From: Gemmatimonadota bacterium
GTDB taxonomy: Bacteria > Gemmatimonadota > Gemmatimonadetes > Gemmatimonadales > GWC2-71-9
NCBI GenBank assembly: GCA_016713435.1
Contig: JADJPD010000010.1
Coordinates: 62,001 to 126,000 of the forward strand
Direction of reading: 5' to 3'
DNA length: 64,000 nucleotides
Shown here: one piece after another, positions 25,010 through 33,549 of the stretch
Layout: the number at the start of each line of letters is the position of its first letter
How positions within the stretch are numbered: the stretch's first letter is position 1
Made by a program: the position numbers and the translations under genes
The notes under the pieces: generated by a model
What the model was told of the DNA's origin: nothing
Databases searched by the model: none
What the model saw: the letters and a program-made list of their open reading frames with translations, nothing else

Positions 25010-26290
25010 CTAGGACACCTTTCGCGTCCGCCGCTTCATGAAGTCCATGAGGATGAACTGCCCCAGCGTCATGGTGGTGGTGAAGTACGCCTTGCCGCGG
25101 CAGATCTCCGACACCTTCTTGACGAACTCCACCAGCGTCCGCTCCCGCGCCAGCATGAACGTGTTGATCATGATCCCCGCCCGCCGGCACTCCGCCACCT
25201 CGCGATAGGTGGCCTCGAGCACCCGCGGGTCGAGGCCCACGCTGTTCACGTACACCTGCCCGTCGGGCAGCGTCATGGCGGAGGGCTTGCCGTCGGTGAT
25301 CATGATGACCTGGCGCATGTCCTTCTTCTGCGCCATCAGGATCCGCCGGGCCAGCTTGAGGCCCTCGGCGGTGTTGGTATGGTACGGGCCGACGGCCACG
25401 GACGGGAGCGCCGCGAGCGGGATCTCCTCGGCCGAGTCGTGGAAGAGGACGCAGCGGATGCTGTCGCCCGGGAACTGGGTGCGGATGAGGTGCGTGAGCG
25501 CGAGCGCGACCTTCTTGGCGGGCGTGAAGCGGTCCTCGCCGTAGAGGATCATGGAGTGCGAGCAGTCGAGCATCAGCACCGTGGCCGCCGACGACCGGTA
25601 CTCCGACTGGTGCACCATCAGGTCGCCATACTCGAGGTTGAGGGGCATGGCGAGCCCCTCGCGGGCGATGGCGTTGGCCAGGGTGGCGGGCACGTCCAGG
25701 TTCAGCGTGTCGCCGAACTCGTAGGGCTTGCTCGCCGCCTCGGCCTCGGTGCTGGTGGCCAGGTGCACGGTGTCGTGCGCCCCCACGCTCGACTTGCCGA
25801 TGGAGCCGAGCAGCTCCTTGAGCGTCTTGAAGCCGAGGAAGTCGGCGCCCTTCTCGGTGAGGCCGAACTGAACCTGCCTGGCCGCGGAGCGCGCCTGGCC
25901 GTGCGGGCCGGTGACCTCGGAGTACCCGGCGGGCATCTGCGGGGCCTGCTCCATCTTGAGGTAGCCCTCCTCGAGCAGGCGCTGCACGATCTGGTCGAGG
26001 AGCTGGGCCAGCTGGGCCTCGGTCTCCGCGTCCCGCTCGGGGCTGCCGGTGGACTCGCCGCGCATCAGCTTCATCATGTCGTCGGTGAGCTGGCCCGACT
26101 CCATGAGGGCCTTGAGGATGGCCTCACGCAGCGCATCCATGGAGCGGTCGGCCGGCTCCTCGCCGCCCCACCAGCTCTCGCCGGCAAAGCCGGACTGGAG
26201 CAGGAAGTCGCCGAGCTGGTCCAGCAGGGCCTGGAGGTTCACGGCCTCGGCCATGCCCGGCACGTACTTGGAATAGGTGGTGTAGCGCAT
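25010..26290 (-). CDS. VWA-domain protein, partner of MoxR-type ATPase
   Basis: The ATG at 26290, preceded by GGAG, gives 426 residues. The helical N-terminal half (about 1-215) contains FGLTEKGADFLGFKTLKELL. The C-terminal von Willebrand A domain carries a complete metal-ion site: DCSHS with Asp242, Ser244 and Ser246, a threonine in HTNTAEGL, and ITDGKPS. VWA proteins of this kind work with MoxR/ChlI-like AAA+ ATPases as chaperone or metal-insertion pairs. The most likely ATPase partner is encoded at 29546-31012 on the same strand, three genes away. No substrate can be named. Confidence 0.85.
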   Translation of the reverse strand: MRYTTYSKYVPGMAEAVNLQALLDQLGDFLLQSGFAGESWWGGEEPADRSMDALREAILKALMESGQLTDDMMKLMRGESTGSPERDAETEAQLAQLLDQIVQRLLEEGYLKMEQAPQMPAGYSEVTGPHGQARSAARQVQFGLTEKGADFLGFKTLKELLGSIGKSSVGAHDTVHLATSTEAEAASKPYEFGDTLNLDVPATLANAIAREGLAMPLNLEYGDLMVHQSEYRSSAATVLMLDCSHSMILYGEDRFTPAKKVALALTHLIRTQFPGDSIRCVLFHDSAEEIPLAALPSVAVGPYHTNTAEGLKLARRILMAQKKDMRQVIMITDGKPSAMTLPDGQVYVNSVGLDPRVLEATYREVAECRRAGIMINTFMLARERTLVEFVKKVSEICRGKAYFTTTMTLGQFILMDFMKRRTRKVS

Positions 26291-26344
26291 GGGGCTCCGC
26301 GCCGCTGAAGGAATCCCGGCCACCCGCGGGGCGGCCGCAACCTG

Positions 26345-26350
26345 AGTATA
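26345..26350 (-). promoter_or_regulatory. -10 element TATACT for the VWA gene
   Basis: Consensus-like TATACT on the minus strand, 54 bases before the ATG at 26290. It lies in the 114-base divergent region shared with the MFS gene; no -35 consensus is visible. Confidence 0.45.
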
Positions 26351-26392
26351 ACCCGGGGACGCGCGAGAGGTCCGCGCCGGCGGGCCTTGTGC

Positions 26393-26398
26393 TATGTT
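26393..26398 (+). promoter_or_regulatory. Extended -10 TGC-TATGTT, leaderless start of the MFS gene
   Basis: TATGTT preceded by TG-C ends six bases before the ATG at 26405, so the transcript should start at the ATG. No ribosome binding site is present. Confidence 0.5.
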
Positions 26399-26404
26399 CG
26401 GCCC

Positions 26405-27637
26405 ATGGACGCCCCCGCCGACGCCCAGCGCCCCTCCGCCCGCGAGCGGGTCCTCACCCTCTTCCCCTCCCTCCGGTCCCGCAACTTCCGGCTGTTCTTC
26501 GTGGGCCAGTTCGTGTCCCTGGTGGGGACCTGGATGCAAGTGGTGGCGCAGGGCTGGCTGGTCCTGGAGCTCACCAACTCGCCCTTCCTCGTGGGGGTGG
26601 TGAGCGCCCTCGAGTCGCTGCCGATCCTCCTCTTCACCCTCTGGGGCGGCGTGCTGGCGGACCGGGTGAACCGCCGCCGCGCCCTGCTGGTGCTGCAGTC
26701 CCTCATGCTGTGTGACGCGCTGGCGCTCGCCACGCTCACGGCCACGGGCCACGTCACGGTGCAGCTGGTGATGGTGCTGGCGGTGCTGCACGGGACCTCC
26801 GCCGCCTTCGAGGTGCCGATCCGGCAGGCGTTCATCGTGGAGATGGTGGGCAAGGACTCGCTGATGAACGCCATCGCCCTCAACTCCTCCAACTTCAACC
26901 TGACCCGCATCGTCGGTCCCGCCATCGCCGGGGCGACCATCGCGGCGTTCGGGAGCGCGGCCTGCTTCTACCTGAATTCCGCCAGCTTCATTGCCGCCAT
27001 CGGCGCCCTGGCGCTGATGCGCGGCACGGCCGGGGCGCCCCACGCCGAGACCCGGGCCGCCACCTTCGCTGAGGGCGCGCGCCACGCGCTCGGGGAGCGG
27101 GGGCCGCGCTCGCTGCTGTTGCTCACGGGGATCTACAGCATCTTCGGGTTCTCGTTCGTCAGCATGCTGCCGGTGTACACCCGCGACACGCTGGCCTCGG
27201 ACGCCACCGGCTACGGGGTGCTCATGACCTCGGTGGGGATCGGCGCCAGCATCGGGGCGCTGCTCATGGCCACGCGCGGCCACACCTTCGACCGGCTCCG
27301 GGTCATCCGGCGGGCGGGGCTCCTCTTCAGCGCCACGCTGGCGCTCCTGGCCCTGGTGCGGGGCGTGGCGCCGGCCGCGGCGGTGCTGGCCTGCGCCGGC
27401 GCCGCCATGATCCTCAACAACATCAGCACCAACACCCACCTGCAGGTCCGGGTGCCGGACCACCTGCGCGGCCGGGTCATGGGCTTCTACTCGCTCACGG
27501 TGCTGGGGATGGCGCCGTTCGGCGCCTTCCAGGCCGGGTGGATCGCGGAGCATTTCGGCGTGCCGGTGACGCTCGGTCTCGGCGCCGTGATGTGCGGGCT
27601 CGCGGTGCTGGGCTTCGCGCCGCGGCGGGACGCGTGA
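26405..27637 (+). CDS. MFS transporter, EntS-like exporter family
   Basis: The 410-residue protein has 12 membrane segments and the start typical of the EntS/MFS_3 family (RSRNFRLFFVGQFVSLVGTW, then MQVVAQGWLVLEL), plus the loop motif GGVLADRVNRRR between helices 2 and 3. Family members export siderophores, drugs or unknown metabolites by proton antiport. The neighbours do not include siderophore biosynthesis, so no substrate is assigned. I choose the ATG at 26405 over an upstream GTG/ATG because it follows a promoter element at leaderless spacing. Confidence 0.88.
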   Translation: MDAPADAQRPSARERVLTLFPSLRSRNFRLFFVGQFVSLVGTWMQVVAQGWLVLELTNSPFLVGVVSALESLPILLFTLWGGVLADRVNRRRALLVLQSLMLCDALALATLTATGHVTVQLVMVLAVLHGTSAAFEVPIRQAFIVEMVGKDSLMNAIALNSSNFNLTRIVGPAIAGATIAAFGSAACFYLNSASFIAAIGALALMRGTAGAPHAETRAATFAEGARHALGERGPRSLLLLTGIYSIFGFSFVSMLPVYTRDTLASDATGYGVLMTSVGIGASIGALLMATRGHTFDRLRVIRRAGLLFSATLALLALVRGVAPAAAVLACAGAAMILNNISTNTHLQVRVPDHLRGRVMGFYSLTVLGMAPFGAFQAGWIAEHFGVPVTLGLGAVMCGLAVLGFAPRRDA

Positions 27638-27701
27638 CCACCTTGTGGCCCCCGCCGGGCCGCTGCACCTTGAGCCGCGCCCCTCGCGGACGGAGGCATC
27701 G

Positions 27702-28322
27702 ATGCTGATCACCATATCGCGCCAGTACGGCGCCGGCGGCTCTGAAGTGGCCCGGCTGGTGGCCGAGGGCCTGGGATGGAGCGTGGTGGACAACGAGATC
27801 GTGGATCGCGTGGCCCGGCGCGCCGGGCTCGCGCCCGAGGTGGTGGCGGCGCAGGACGAGCGCGCCCCCGGCTTCGTGGAGCGCCTGGCCCGCGCCCTCA
27901 CCAACTCCTCCCAGGAGTACGCCGTCCCGGAGCTCGGCGTGGCGGTGGGCCCCGAGGAGCCGAGCCTCGTGCGCATCACCGAGATGGTGGTGAAGGAGGT
28001 GGCCACCGAGGGACGGAAGGTGCTGGTGGGCCGCGCCGCGCCGGCCGTGCTCGGCGAGGCGTACGACGCGCTCCACGTGAAGGTCGTGGCCGCGCGTCCC
28101 TTCCGCATCCGCCTCGCCGCCGAGGCGGAGCGGGTCTCCCCCGAGGAAGCGGAACGCCTCCTCGACCAGACCGACCGGCAGCGCGCGCGCTACCATCGCG
28201 AGCACTACGGCCGAGACTGGGACGACCCGAGCCACTTCCACATGGTGCTCAACACCGGGCTGCTCGGCCTGGACGGTGCCGCACAAGTCATCCTGGAGCG
28301 GGCCCACGCCCGCGGCTGGTGA
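27702..28322 (+). CDS. Cytidylate-kinase-like family protein
   Basis: The ATG at 27702 has GGAGG five bases upstream and gives 206 residues. The N-terminus ITISRQYGAGGSEVARLVAE is the nucleotide-binding loop of the cytidylate-kinase-like family, followed by VVDNEIVDRVARRAGL and a lid region (RQRARYHREHYG). These proteins are related to Cmk, but several relatives have lost the CMP site or regulate membrane proteins, so the substrate is uncertain. It sits 64 bases after the MFS gene and its stop overlaps the GH18 start by four bases. Confidence 0.82.
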   Translation: MLITISRQYGAGGSEVARLVAEGLGWSVVDNEIVDRVARRAGLAPEVVAAQDERAPGFVERLARALTNSSQEYAVPELGVAVGPEEPSLVRITEMVVKEVATEGRKVLVGRAAPAVLGEAYDALHVKVVAARPFRIRLAAEAERVSPEEAERLLDQTDRQRARYHREHYGRDWDDPSHFHMVLNTGLLGLDGAAQVILERAHARGW

Positions 28323-29401
28323 CGCGGTGCGAGCCCGCCTGCTCCCGGCCCCTCCTCGCGCTGGCGCTCGGCGCCTGTGCCCACGCCGCGCCGCCGCTCG
28401 CCGTCATCGGATACTACCCCGGCGACAGCGCCGCCTTCCGGGCGCACCGCCCGGAGCGGCTGACGCACATCATCTACAGCTTCGGTCACCTGCGCGGGAG
28501 CGAGCTCGCCGTGGACACGCTCGCCGCGCGCACCACGATCCCGGCGCTGGTGGCCCTCAAGCGGCAGAACCCGCGGCTCCGGGTGCTCCTCTCGCTCGGG
28601 GGCTGGACCGGCTGCGCCACCTGCTCGGTGGTCTTCGAGAGCGACAGCGGCCGGAAGGCGTTCGCGGCCTCCGTGCGCCGGCTCAACGACTCGCTGGGCA
28701 CCGACGGGATCGATCTCGACTGGGAGTATCCGGTGATTCCCGGCCCGCCCGGCCACCGCTACGTCCCGTGGGACCGGGAGAGCTTCACCGCGCTGGTGCG
28801 GGCGCTCCGGGCGGCGCTCGGCCCCGGTGCCGAGATCACCTTCGCGGCGGGTGGCTTCACGGATTACCTGACCCAGGCGGTGGATTGGGCCGCGGTGATG
28901 CCCGTGGTGGACCGGGTCCACCTCATGACCTACGACCTGGTCCACGGCTACAGCAAGGAAACGGGACACCACACCCCGCTCCGCGGCACGCGGCGGCAGC
29001 ACGAGTCGGTGGAGCACGCGGTCCGCCTCCTCGACTCGCTCGGCGTGCCGCGCGCCAAGGTGGCCATCGGGGCGGCGTTCTACGCCCGCGTCTTCGGCGG
29101 CGTGGACTCCGCCGGCGGCGGCCGGTACCAGGCGGCCTGGTTCGAGCGCGGCGTGAGCTGGCGGACCATCGACGCGGGCCTCGCCGGCTTCACGCGGCAC
29201 TGGGACCGGGACGCGGAGGCGCCGTACGCCTACAACCCGGCTACCCGCGAGTACGCCACCTACGACGACACCACCTCCGTCCGCCTCAAGACCCGCTGGG
29301 CCCGCCGCCACGGCCTCGGCGGCATCATGTTCTGGCAGCTCACCGACGACGCGCCCTCGGGCGGGCTGCTGGATGCCATCCTCGACGAGACGCGGCGCTG
29401 A
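28319..29401 (+). CDS. GH18 glycosidase lipoprotein (chitinase-like)
   Basis: The only sensible start is the GTG at 28319, overlapping the previous stop (GTGA). It yields 360 residues with a short signal peptide and lipobox (LALGAC, Cys20). The GH18 barrel starts with AVIGYYPGD, has LLSLGGW, and shows the catalytic signature DGIDLDWE with acid Glu136. It also has the MTYDLVHGY strand and a closing W in MFWQLTDDAPSG. It should cleave beta-1,4-linked GlcNAc polymers at the outer surface or in the periplasm. Together with GH20 and GH109 it points to amino-sugar glycan use. A hairpin terminator follows. Confidence 0.9.
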   Translation: MTRCEPACSRPLLALALGACAHAAPPLAVIGYYPGDSAAFRAHRPERLTHIIYSFGHLRGSELAVDTLAARTTIPALVALKRQNPRLRVLLSLGGWTGCATCSVVFESDSGRKAFAASVRRLNDSLGTDGIDLDWEYPVIPGPPGHRYVPWDRESFTALVRALRAALGPGAEITFAAGGFTDYLTQAVDWAAVMPVVDRVHLMTYDLVHGYSKETGHHTPLRGTRRQHESVEHAVRLLDSLGVPRAKVAIGAAFYARVFGGVDSAGGGRYQAAWFERGVSWRTIDAGLAGFTRHWDRDAEAPYAYNPATREYATYDDTTSVRLKTRWARRHGLGGIMFWQLTDDAPSGGLLDAILDETRR

Positions 29402-29451
29402 CGGGGAGCGCCGCGTCCCGGCCCACTGCGGACCGGCGGGTCGGAACGCCA

Positions 29452-29481
29452 AGCGGGGCTCCCCCTGAGGGGAGCCCCGCT
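29452..29481. terminator. Hairpin between the GH18 and MoxR-like genes
   Basis: 13-bp perfect inverted repeat (29452-29464, 29469-29481) with a CTGA loop, followed by CTTCCC. It can end both converging transcripts. Confidence 0.7.
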
Positions 29482-29545
29482 CTTCCCATGCACTCCGCCC
29501 GGGTCCTCGCGCGGTTGGTGAGGCACGAACGCCGGCCCCGGCGCC

Positions 29546-31012
29546 TCAGCCGAAGTGGCCCTTGCCGTACCCGCCCATCGGGTCCTTCCGCTCCGGCCGC
29601 GCACGAGTGTAGCCGAGTTCCTCGTTGCGGCTGATCCGCTTGTGGGCGGCGAGGCCCTCGAGGATGAGCTCGCAGGCGGCCACGAGGCCCGGCGCGTCGT
29701 CACGCGGGGCGAGCTCGCCGGCCACGGCGGCGTCCACGAGGCCCGGCACCACCTGGAAGCCCTTGAGGCAGAGGTCGCTCCGCTCGTCGCCTTCCACCTT
29801 GAGGGCGCCGCCCGTGTCGAACCACTGCACCACGCTGTCGAGCGCGATGTCGCCGAGCCGTTCGTCCAGCGTGACGCCGGCGGCCCGCCGGATGAGTTCC
29901 TTGGCGATGGCCTCGCCGCCCTGCAGCTCGCCTTCGTACTCGAGTTCCAGCTTGCCGGTGATGGAGGGGATCGACGCGTAGACGTCGCTGAGGCGCGGCA
30001 CCACCTCCGGCTCCTTTGCGACGAGCGTCCGGCGCTCGGCGTTGGAGATGGCGTGCTCCAGGACGCTGATCGGGAGGCGCTGGCTCACGCCGGAGCGCTT
30101 GTCCACCCGCTTGTCCCCCCGGGCCTCGAAGGCCACGCGCTCGATGACCTCAAGCACGAAGTCGGGCGTCCGCACCGGCCGCCGCCCGCGCTGGGTCCAC
30201 GCCTCCTGCGCCGTGATGGCCATGCCGAGTTCCACGCTGCGCGGGTAGTGGGTGATGATCTCCGAGCCGATCCGGTCCTTGAGCGGCGTGATGATCTTGC
30301 CGCGCGCGGTGTAGTCCTCGGGGTTGGCCGTGAACGCCAGCAGCACGTCCAGCGGCAGCCGCACCGGGTAGCCTTTGATCTGGACGTCGCCCTCCTGCAT
30401 GATGTTGAAGAGGCCCACCTGCACCTTCCCCGAGAGGTCCGGCAGCTCGTTGATGGCGAAGATGGCGCGGTTGGCGCGGGGCAACAGCCCGAAGTGCATG
30501 GTGAGCTCGTCGGAGAGCAGGTGCCCGCCCCGCGCCGCCTTGATGGGGTCCACGTCGCCGATCAGGTCCGCCACCGTGACGTCCGGGGTGGCGAGCTTCT
30601 CGACGTAGCGCTGGGCCCGCGGCAGCCAGGCAATCGCCGTGGCGTCGCCGCACTCGGCCAGGCGCTCCCGGGCGTACTTGGAGATCGGGGCGAAGGGATC
30701 GTCGTTCACCTCGCTCCCGGCCACGATCGGGATGGCCTCGTCGAGGAAGCGGGTGAGCTGGCGGAGGATCCGGCTCTTCGCCTGGCCCCGCAGGCCCAGG
30801 AGGATGAAATGGTGCCGCGCCAGCAGCGCGTTGGTGAGCTGCGGCAGGATGGTGTCCTCGTAGCCCACGATGCCGGGGAAGAGCGGCTCGCCGGCCTCGA
30901 GGAGGCGGAGGAGGTTGCCGCGCAGCTCGTCGCGCACGGTGCGGCCGCGAAGCGGGGCTTCGGCCCAGGGGGAGCGCTTCAGGTCGCCAAGGGTCTCGGG
31001 AAGTCGGGGCAT
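29546..31012 (-). CDS. MoxR/ChlI-like AAA+ ATPase
   Basis: The 488-residue protein has a Walker A motif GLRGQAKS, a Walker B-type strand AIFAINEL followed by PDLSGKVQVGLFNIMQEGD, and a sensor region with FTANPEDYTARGKIITPLKDR. This belongs to the Mg-chelatase-like MoxR group that pairs with VWA proteins to remodel or activate other proteins. The C-terminal third (about 340-488) is helical and specific to this subgroup. The ATG at 31012 lies five bases after a TACTTT hexamer with no ribosome binding site. Its partner is probably the VWA protein at 25010-26290; the intervening genes lie on the opposite strand. Confidence 0.87.
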   Translation of the reverse strand: MPRLPETLGDLKRSPWAEAPLRGRTVRDELRGNLLRLLEAGEPLFPGIVGYEDTILPQLTNALLARHHFILLGLRGQAKSRILRQLTRFLDEAIPIVAGSEVNDDPFAPISKYARERLAECGDATAIAWLPRAQRYVEKLATPDVTVADLIGDVDPIKAARGGHLLSDELTMHFGLLPRANRAIFAINELPDLSGKVQVGLFNIMQEGDVQIKGYPVRLPLDVLLAFTANPEDYTARGKIITPLKDRIGSEIITHYPRSVELGMAITAQEAWTQRGRRPVRTPDFVLEVIERVAFEARGDKRVDKRSGVSQRLPISVLEHAISNAERRTLVAKEPEVVPRLSDVYASIPSITGKLELEYEGELQGGEAIAKELIRRAAGVTLDERLGDIALDSVVQWFDTGGALKVEGDERSDLCLKGFQVVPGLVDAAVAGELAPRDDAPGLVAACELILEGLAAHKRISRNEELGYTRARPERKDPMGGYGKGHFG

Positions 31013-31017
31013 GCTCG

Positions 31018-31023
31018 AAAGTA
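31018..31023 (-). promoter_or_regulatory. -10 element TACTTT, leaderless start of the MoxR-like gene
   Basis: On the minus strand GGTG-TACTTT is followed by five bases (CGAGC) and the ATG at 31012. There is no ribosome binding site. Confidence 0.45.
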
Positions 31024-31242
31024 CACCGGCTGGGGGAAAGTGGGGCTGCGTGCCTCAGGGCGGGGACGGGCGGGGTCACCAGCGGGAGACGTCGCCCGGC
31101 GGCCGGTCATGCGCCCGGCAAGACCCCTTTCCTACCCGCCGCCGACCTCCGCGTTCCGGCCGGGCTGTGCAGGCCGCCCGCCCCGACTCGGTCCCCCGTG
31201 ACGGTGCGAGCGGGTACGGGGGCATGAGGGAGTTCTTGATGT

Positions 31243-31270
31243 TTGACTTTTGGACAGGTTCAACTACCTT
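31243..31270 (+). promoter_or_regulatory. Promoter of the small lipoprotein gene
   Basis: TTGACT (31243-31248), 16-base spacer, TACCTT (31265-31270). The expected start near 31277 leaves a 75-base leader ending in GAGG five bases before the ATG at 31352. The remainder of the 31013-31351 gap holds no gene I can support, only GC-rich sequence. Confidence 0.6.
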
Positions 31271-31351
31271 GCCCGCGGTTTTGTTGCGGACCGGTCCCCC
31301 TGGTCCCCTACAGGTAACCGTGGCTCTTACTCCTATCCAGCAGAGGCAGAC

Positions 31352-31543
31352 ATGAAGAAGTATCTCACCCTGGCCGCCCTTCTCGCGGTCGCCGCGTGCG
31401 GCAGCAAGCAGGACGCCACCCCCGCCGCCGACAGCGTCGGCGCCGGCGTCACCGTCCCGGCCGACACCGCCGCTCCGGTCACCACCGACAGCGCCGGCAT
31501 GACCACCGACACCGCGATGGTCCGCGACACCACGTCGCACTAA
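31352..31543 (+). CDS. Small lipoprotein, 63 residues, Thr/Ala/Asp-rich
   Basis: The ATG at 31352 has GAGG at good distance. The product has a clean lipoprotein signal (MKKYLTLAALLAVAAC, Cys16). The remaining 47 residues are low-complexity and probably unfolded, rich in Thr, Ala, Asp and Val with repeated TDTA/TDSA units. No domain is recognisable. A good promoter and a terminator bracket it as a single-gene unit, which argues for a real, possibly abundant envelope protein. Confidence 0.8.
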   Translation: MKKYLTLAALLAVAACGSKQDATPAADSVGAGVTVPADTAAPVTTDSAGMTTDTAMVRDTTSH

Positions 31544-31583
31544 GCAGGCCCGGCGCCTCGGCGCCAGGCAGGTGCTGCTGAAT

Positions 31584-31608
31584 CGGGCCGCCTCGCAAGG
31601 GCGGCCCG
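31584..31608 (+). terminator. Terminator after the small lipoprotein gene
   Basis: 9-bp inverted repeat (31584-31592, 31600-31608) with a seven-base loop, followed by CTTGCTTGTGT. It lies between this gene and the convergent SDR gene. Confidence 0.65.
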
Positions 31609-31618
31609 CTTGCTTGTG

Positions 31619-32593
31619 TCAGGGAGTCCGGAGGGCGGCCGGGATGCCGTCGCGGTGCCGGGTGACGGGTTTCCAGCCCAGCGTCTCGAAGGCCGCCCGT
31701 GAAGTGAACGGATTCCCGCCGGCCAGGAAGCGGAGCGCGGCCCGGATCCCGGGCGCCTGCCGCCCGCCCACCGACCCGAGCCAGTCCACCACGGATCCCA
31801 GACCGAGTGCCATGCCCGCCGGGAGGTGCACCGGCCGGACGGGCCGGCCGAGGCCCAGGGCCAGGGCGGCCACGAATTCCGGCACCGAGATCGCGTCGTC
31901 GTTGGTCAGGTTGTAGGCGCGGCCCCATGCGGCTGGCGGGGCCGTCAGCACCGCCGCGACCGCCTCGGCCACGTTGCCGGCTTCCACGAGGGCCATGGGC
32001 TCGCGGCCGGGTCCCACCACCGGGAAGTAGCCCGTGCGGGCGTACCTGAGCACGTTCGGCATGAACAGCCGGTCCCCTCGCCCGTACACCACGCACGGCC
32101 GGAGGGCGACGGCCTGGAGCCCCCGCGCGACTCCCTCCCACACCACGTCCTCCGCCAGCCGCTTGGAACGGGCGTAGTGCTCGCCCCGGTCCCGGGGGCC
32201 GAAGGGGTAGTCCTCGGCCACGCTGCCCGGCGCGGCGTCCTCGAGCCGCGGCCCATACACCGCCACCGAGGAGATGTGCACGAGCGGCACGCCGAGCCGG
32301 AGTGCCGTCGCCACTGCGAGGCGGGTGCTGCCTACGTTCACGCGCTCGTACTCGGGCCACGGCGCCTTGCTGAGGATCATCGCCGCGCTGTGGACGATGG
32401 CCCGGACGCCCATCACCTCGCGCCAGCTGGCCGCCTCGGTGACGTCGCCGAGGTGGGGTTCCGCGCCGCGCAGGGCCAGGGTGGCGGCGGCGGCGCCGGT
32501 GCGCGCCAGGGCGCGGACCGGTTCGCCGCGGGACCGCAATGCATCGAGGATGTGGAGTCCGAGGAGACCGGTGCCCCCCGTCAGGTAGATCAC
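31619..32593 (-). CDS. NAD-dependent epimerase/dehydratase (extended SDR)
   Basis: The GTG start at 32593 overlaps the ygfZ stop (GTGA). The 324-residue protein has the NAD(P) motif TGGTGLLG, the active-site pair Tyr-x3-Lys in YARSK with a preceding Ser in HISSVAVYGP, and VVYGRGD. This is the 3-beta-hydroxysteroid-dehydrogenase/epimerase type. The substrate could be a nucleotide sugar, sterol-like lipid or flavonoid-type ketone; context gives no answer. It is the last gene of the glycolate operon and may be only co-transcribed. Confidence 0.88.
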   Translation of the reverse strand: MIYLTGGTGLLGLHILDALRSRGEPVRALARTGAAAATLALRGAEPHLGDVTEAASWREVMGVRAIVHSAAMILSKAPWPEYERVNVGSTRLAVATALRLGVPLVHISSVAVYGPRLEDAAPGSVAEDYPFGPRDRGEHYARSKRLAEDVVWEGVARGLQAVALRPCVVYGRGDRLFMPNVLRYARTGYFPVVGPGREPMALVEAGNVAEAVAAVLTAPPAAWGRAYNLTNDDAISVPEFVAALALGLGRPVRPVHLPAGMALGLGSVVDWLGSVGGRQAPGIRAALRFLAGGNPFTSRAAFETLGWKPVTRHRDGIPAALRTP

Positions 32594-33549
32594 CCGGCCG
32601 CCGAGGAGAGGAACGCCGGCAGGTGGAACGGCAGGGCCACCACCGTGGCGGGCACGCCGCCGGCCGTCACGGTGCTGCCCGGCTCCACCTCGCGCCGCAC
32701 CAGGGCCAGGCCGAGCAGCCGGTCGGGGAGCGCCAGCAGGGAGGTGATGGTCCCGGCCTCGGGCCGCTCCTCGGTGCTGAGGGTGGCGCCGTCGAGAGTC
32801 GGGTGACCGTCCCAGAGGAGCCCGCGCAGCGCCCGGTTGGTGTGCCCGCGGAAGTGAAGCCGCGCCACCGTCTCCTGCCCGGTGTAGCAGCCCTTGGTAT
32901 AGGACACGCCGCCGATCTCGTCGAAGCGCACCTCCTGCACCAGGGTGCGCTCCCCGATCTCGGCGCCGAGGCGGGGCCAGCCGGCCAGGATGCGCGCGGC
33001 CTCGCGGTCGGCGTCATCGCCGCGGGGGAGGCCGCTGGCGGCGAGGGCCGCTTCCACGAGCGCGGCGTCGCCGAGCAGGAGCGCCTCGAACGGGGCACCG
33101 GCCGGCGCCCGGACCAGCACCAGCCCGCCAGCCTCACTGACGTGTCCGGGGGCCGGGAGGCCCGGGAGCTTCTCGGCCGCCTCCGGCCCGAGCAGCAGGG
33201 CGCCGGCCTGCCGCCCGCTCTCGTCCTCCACCCGGGCGAGGCGCGGGGGGATGGAGCGCTTGAGCAGGTCGGTGAGCGGCACGGCCGCCCCGGGGTCGGC
33301 CACGAGCAGCACCCGGTCGGCGAGCCGGAGCGCCCAGGCGTCGGCGATGATCGCGCCCTTCGGGGTGAGCAGCGCCCCGTAGACGGCGCTGCCCGCTCCC
33401 GGCTTCTCCACGTCGTTGGTGAGCAGGCCCTGGAGGCACTGGATGGCCCCGCTGCCGCGGAGGGCCAGCACGGTGGGTCGTACCGGCACCGCCACGGCCG
33501 CGCCATGGAGCCGGCGGAGGGCGGCGGGCGTGAGGGTGATGGTGTCCAT
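32590..33549 (-). CDS. ygfZ: YgfZ/GcvT-like folate-binding protein (Fe-S cluster maturation)
   Basis: The 319-residue protein has the signature KGCYTGQE of YgfZ, whose Cys helps repair or assemble certain Fe-S clusters with folate, and a GcvT-like fold start (LALRGSGAIQCLQGLLTNDV). The ATG at 33549 overlaps the previous stop as TGATG. Its position behind glcF, an Fe-S protein with two clusters, fits a maturation role for that enzyme. An aminomethyltransferase role is unlikely because the protein is short and has the YgfZ Cys motif. Confidence 0.88.
   Translation of the reverse strand: MDTITLTPAALRRLHGAAVAVPVRPTVLALRGSGAIQCLQGLLTNDVEKPGAGSAVYGALLTPKGAIIADAWALRLADRVLLVADPGAAVPLTDLLKRSIPPRLARVEDESGRQAGALLLGPEAAEKLPGLPAPGHVSEAGGLVLVRAPAGAPFEALLLGDAALVEAALAASGLPRGDDADREAARILAGWPRLGAEIGERTLVQEVRFDEIGGVSYTKGCYTGQETVARLHFRGHTNRALRGLLWDGHPTLDGATLSTEERPEAGTITSLLALPDRLLGLALVRREVEPGSTVTAGGVPATVVALPFHLPAFLSSAAG

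Noticed and set aside
26291..28108. N-terminal extension of the VWA gene that would make a 1032-residue protein
   Set aside because: The extension covers the MFS and kinase-like genes in antisense, while an ATG with GGAG and a TATACT upstream mark the start at 26290.
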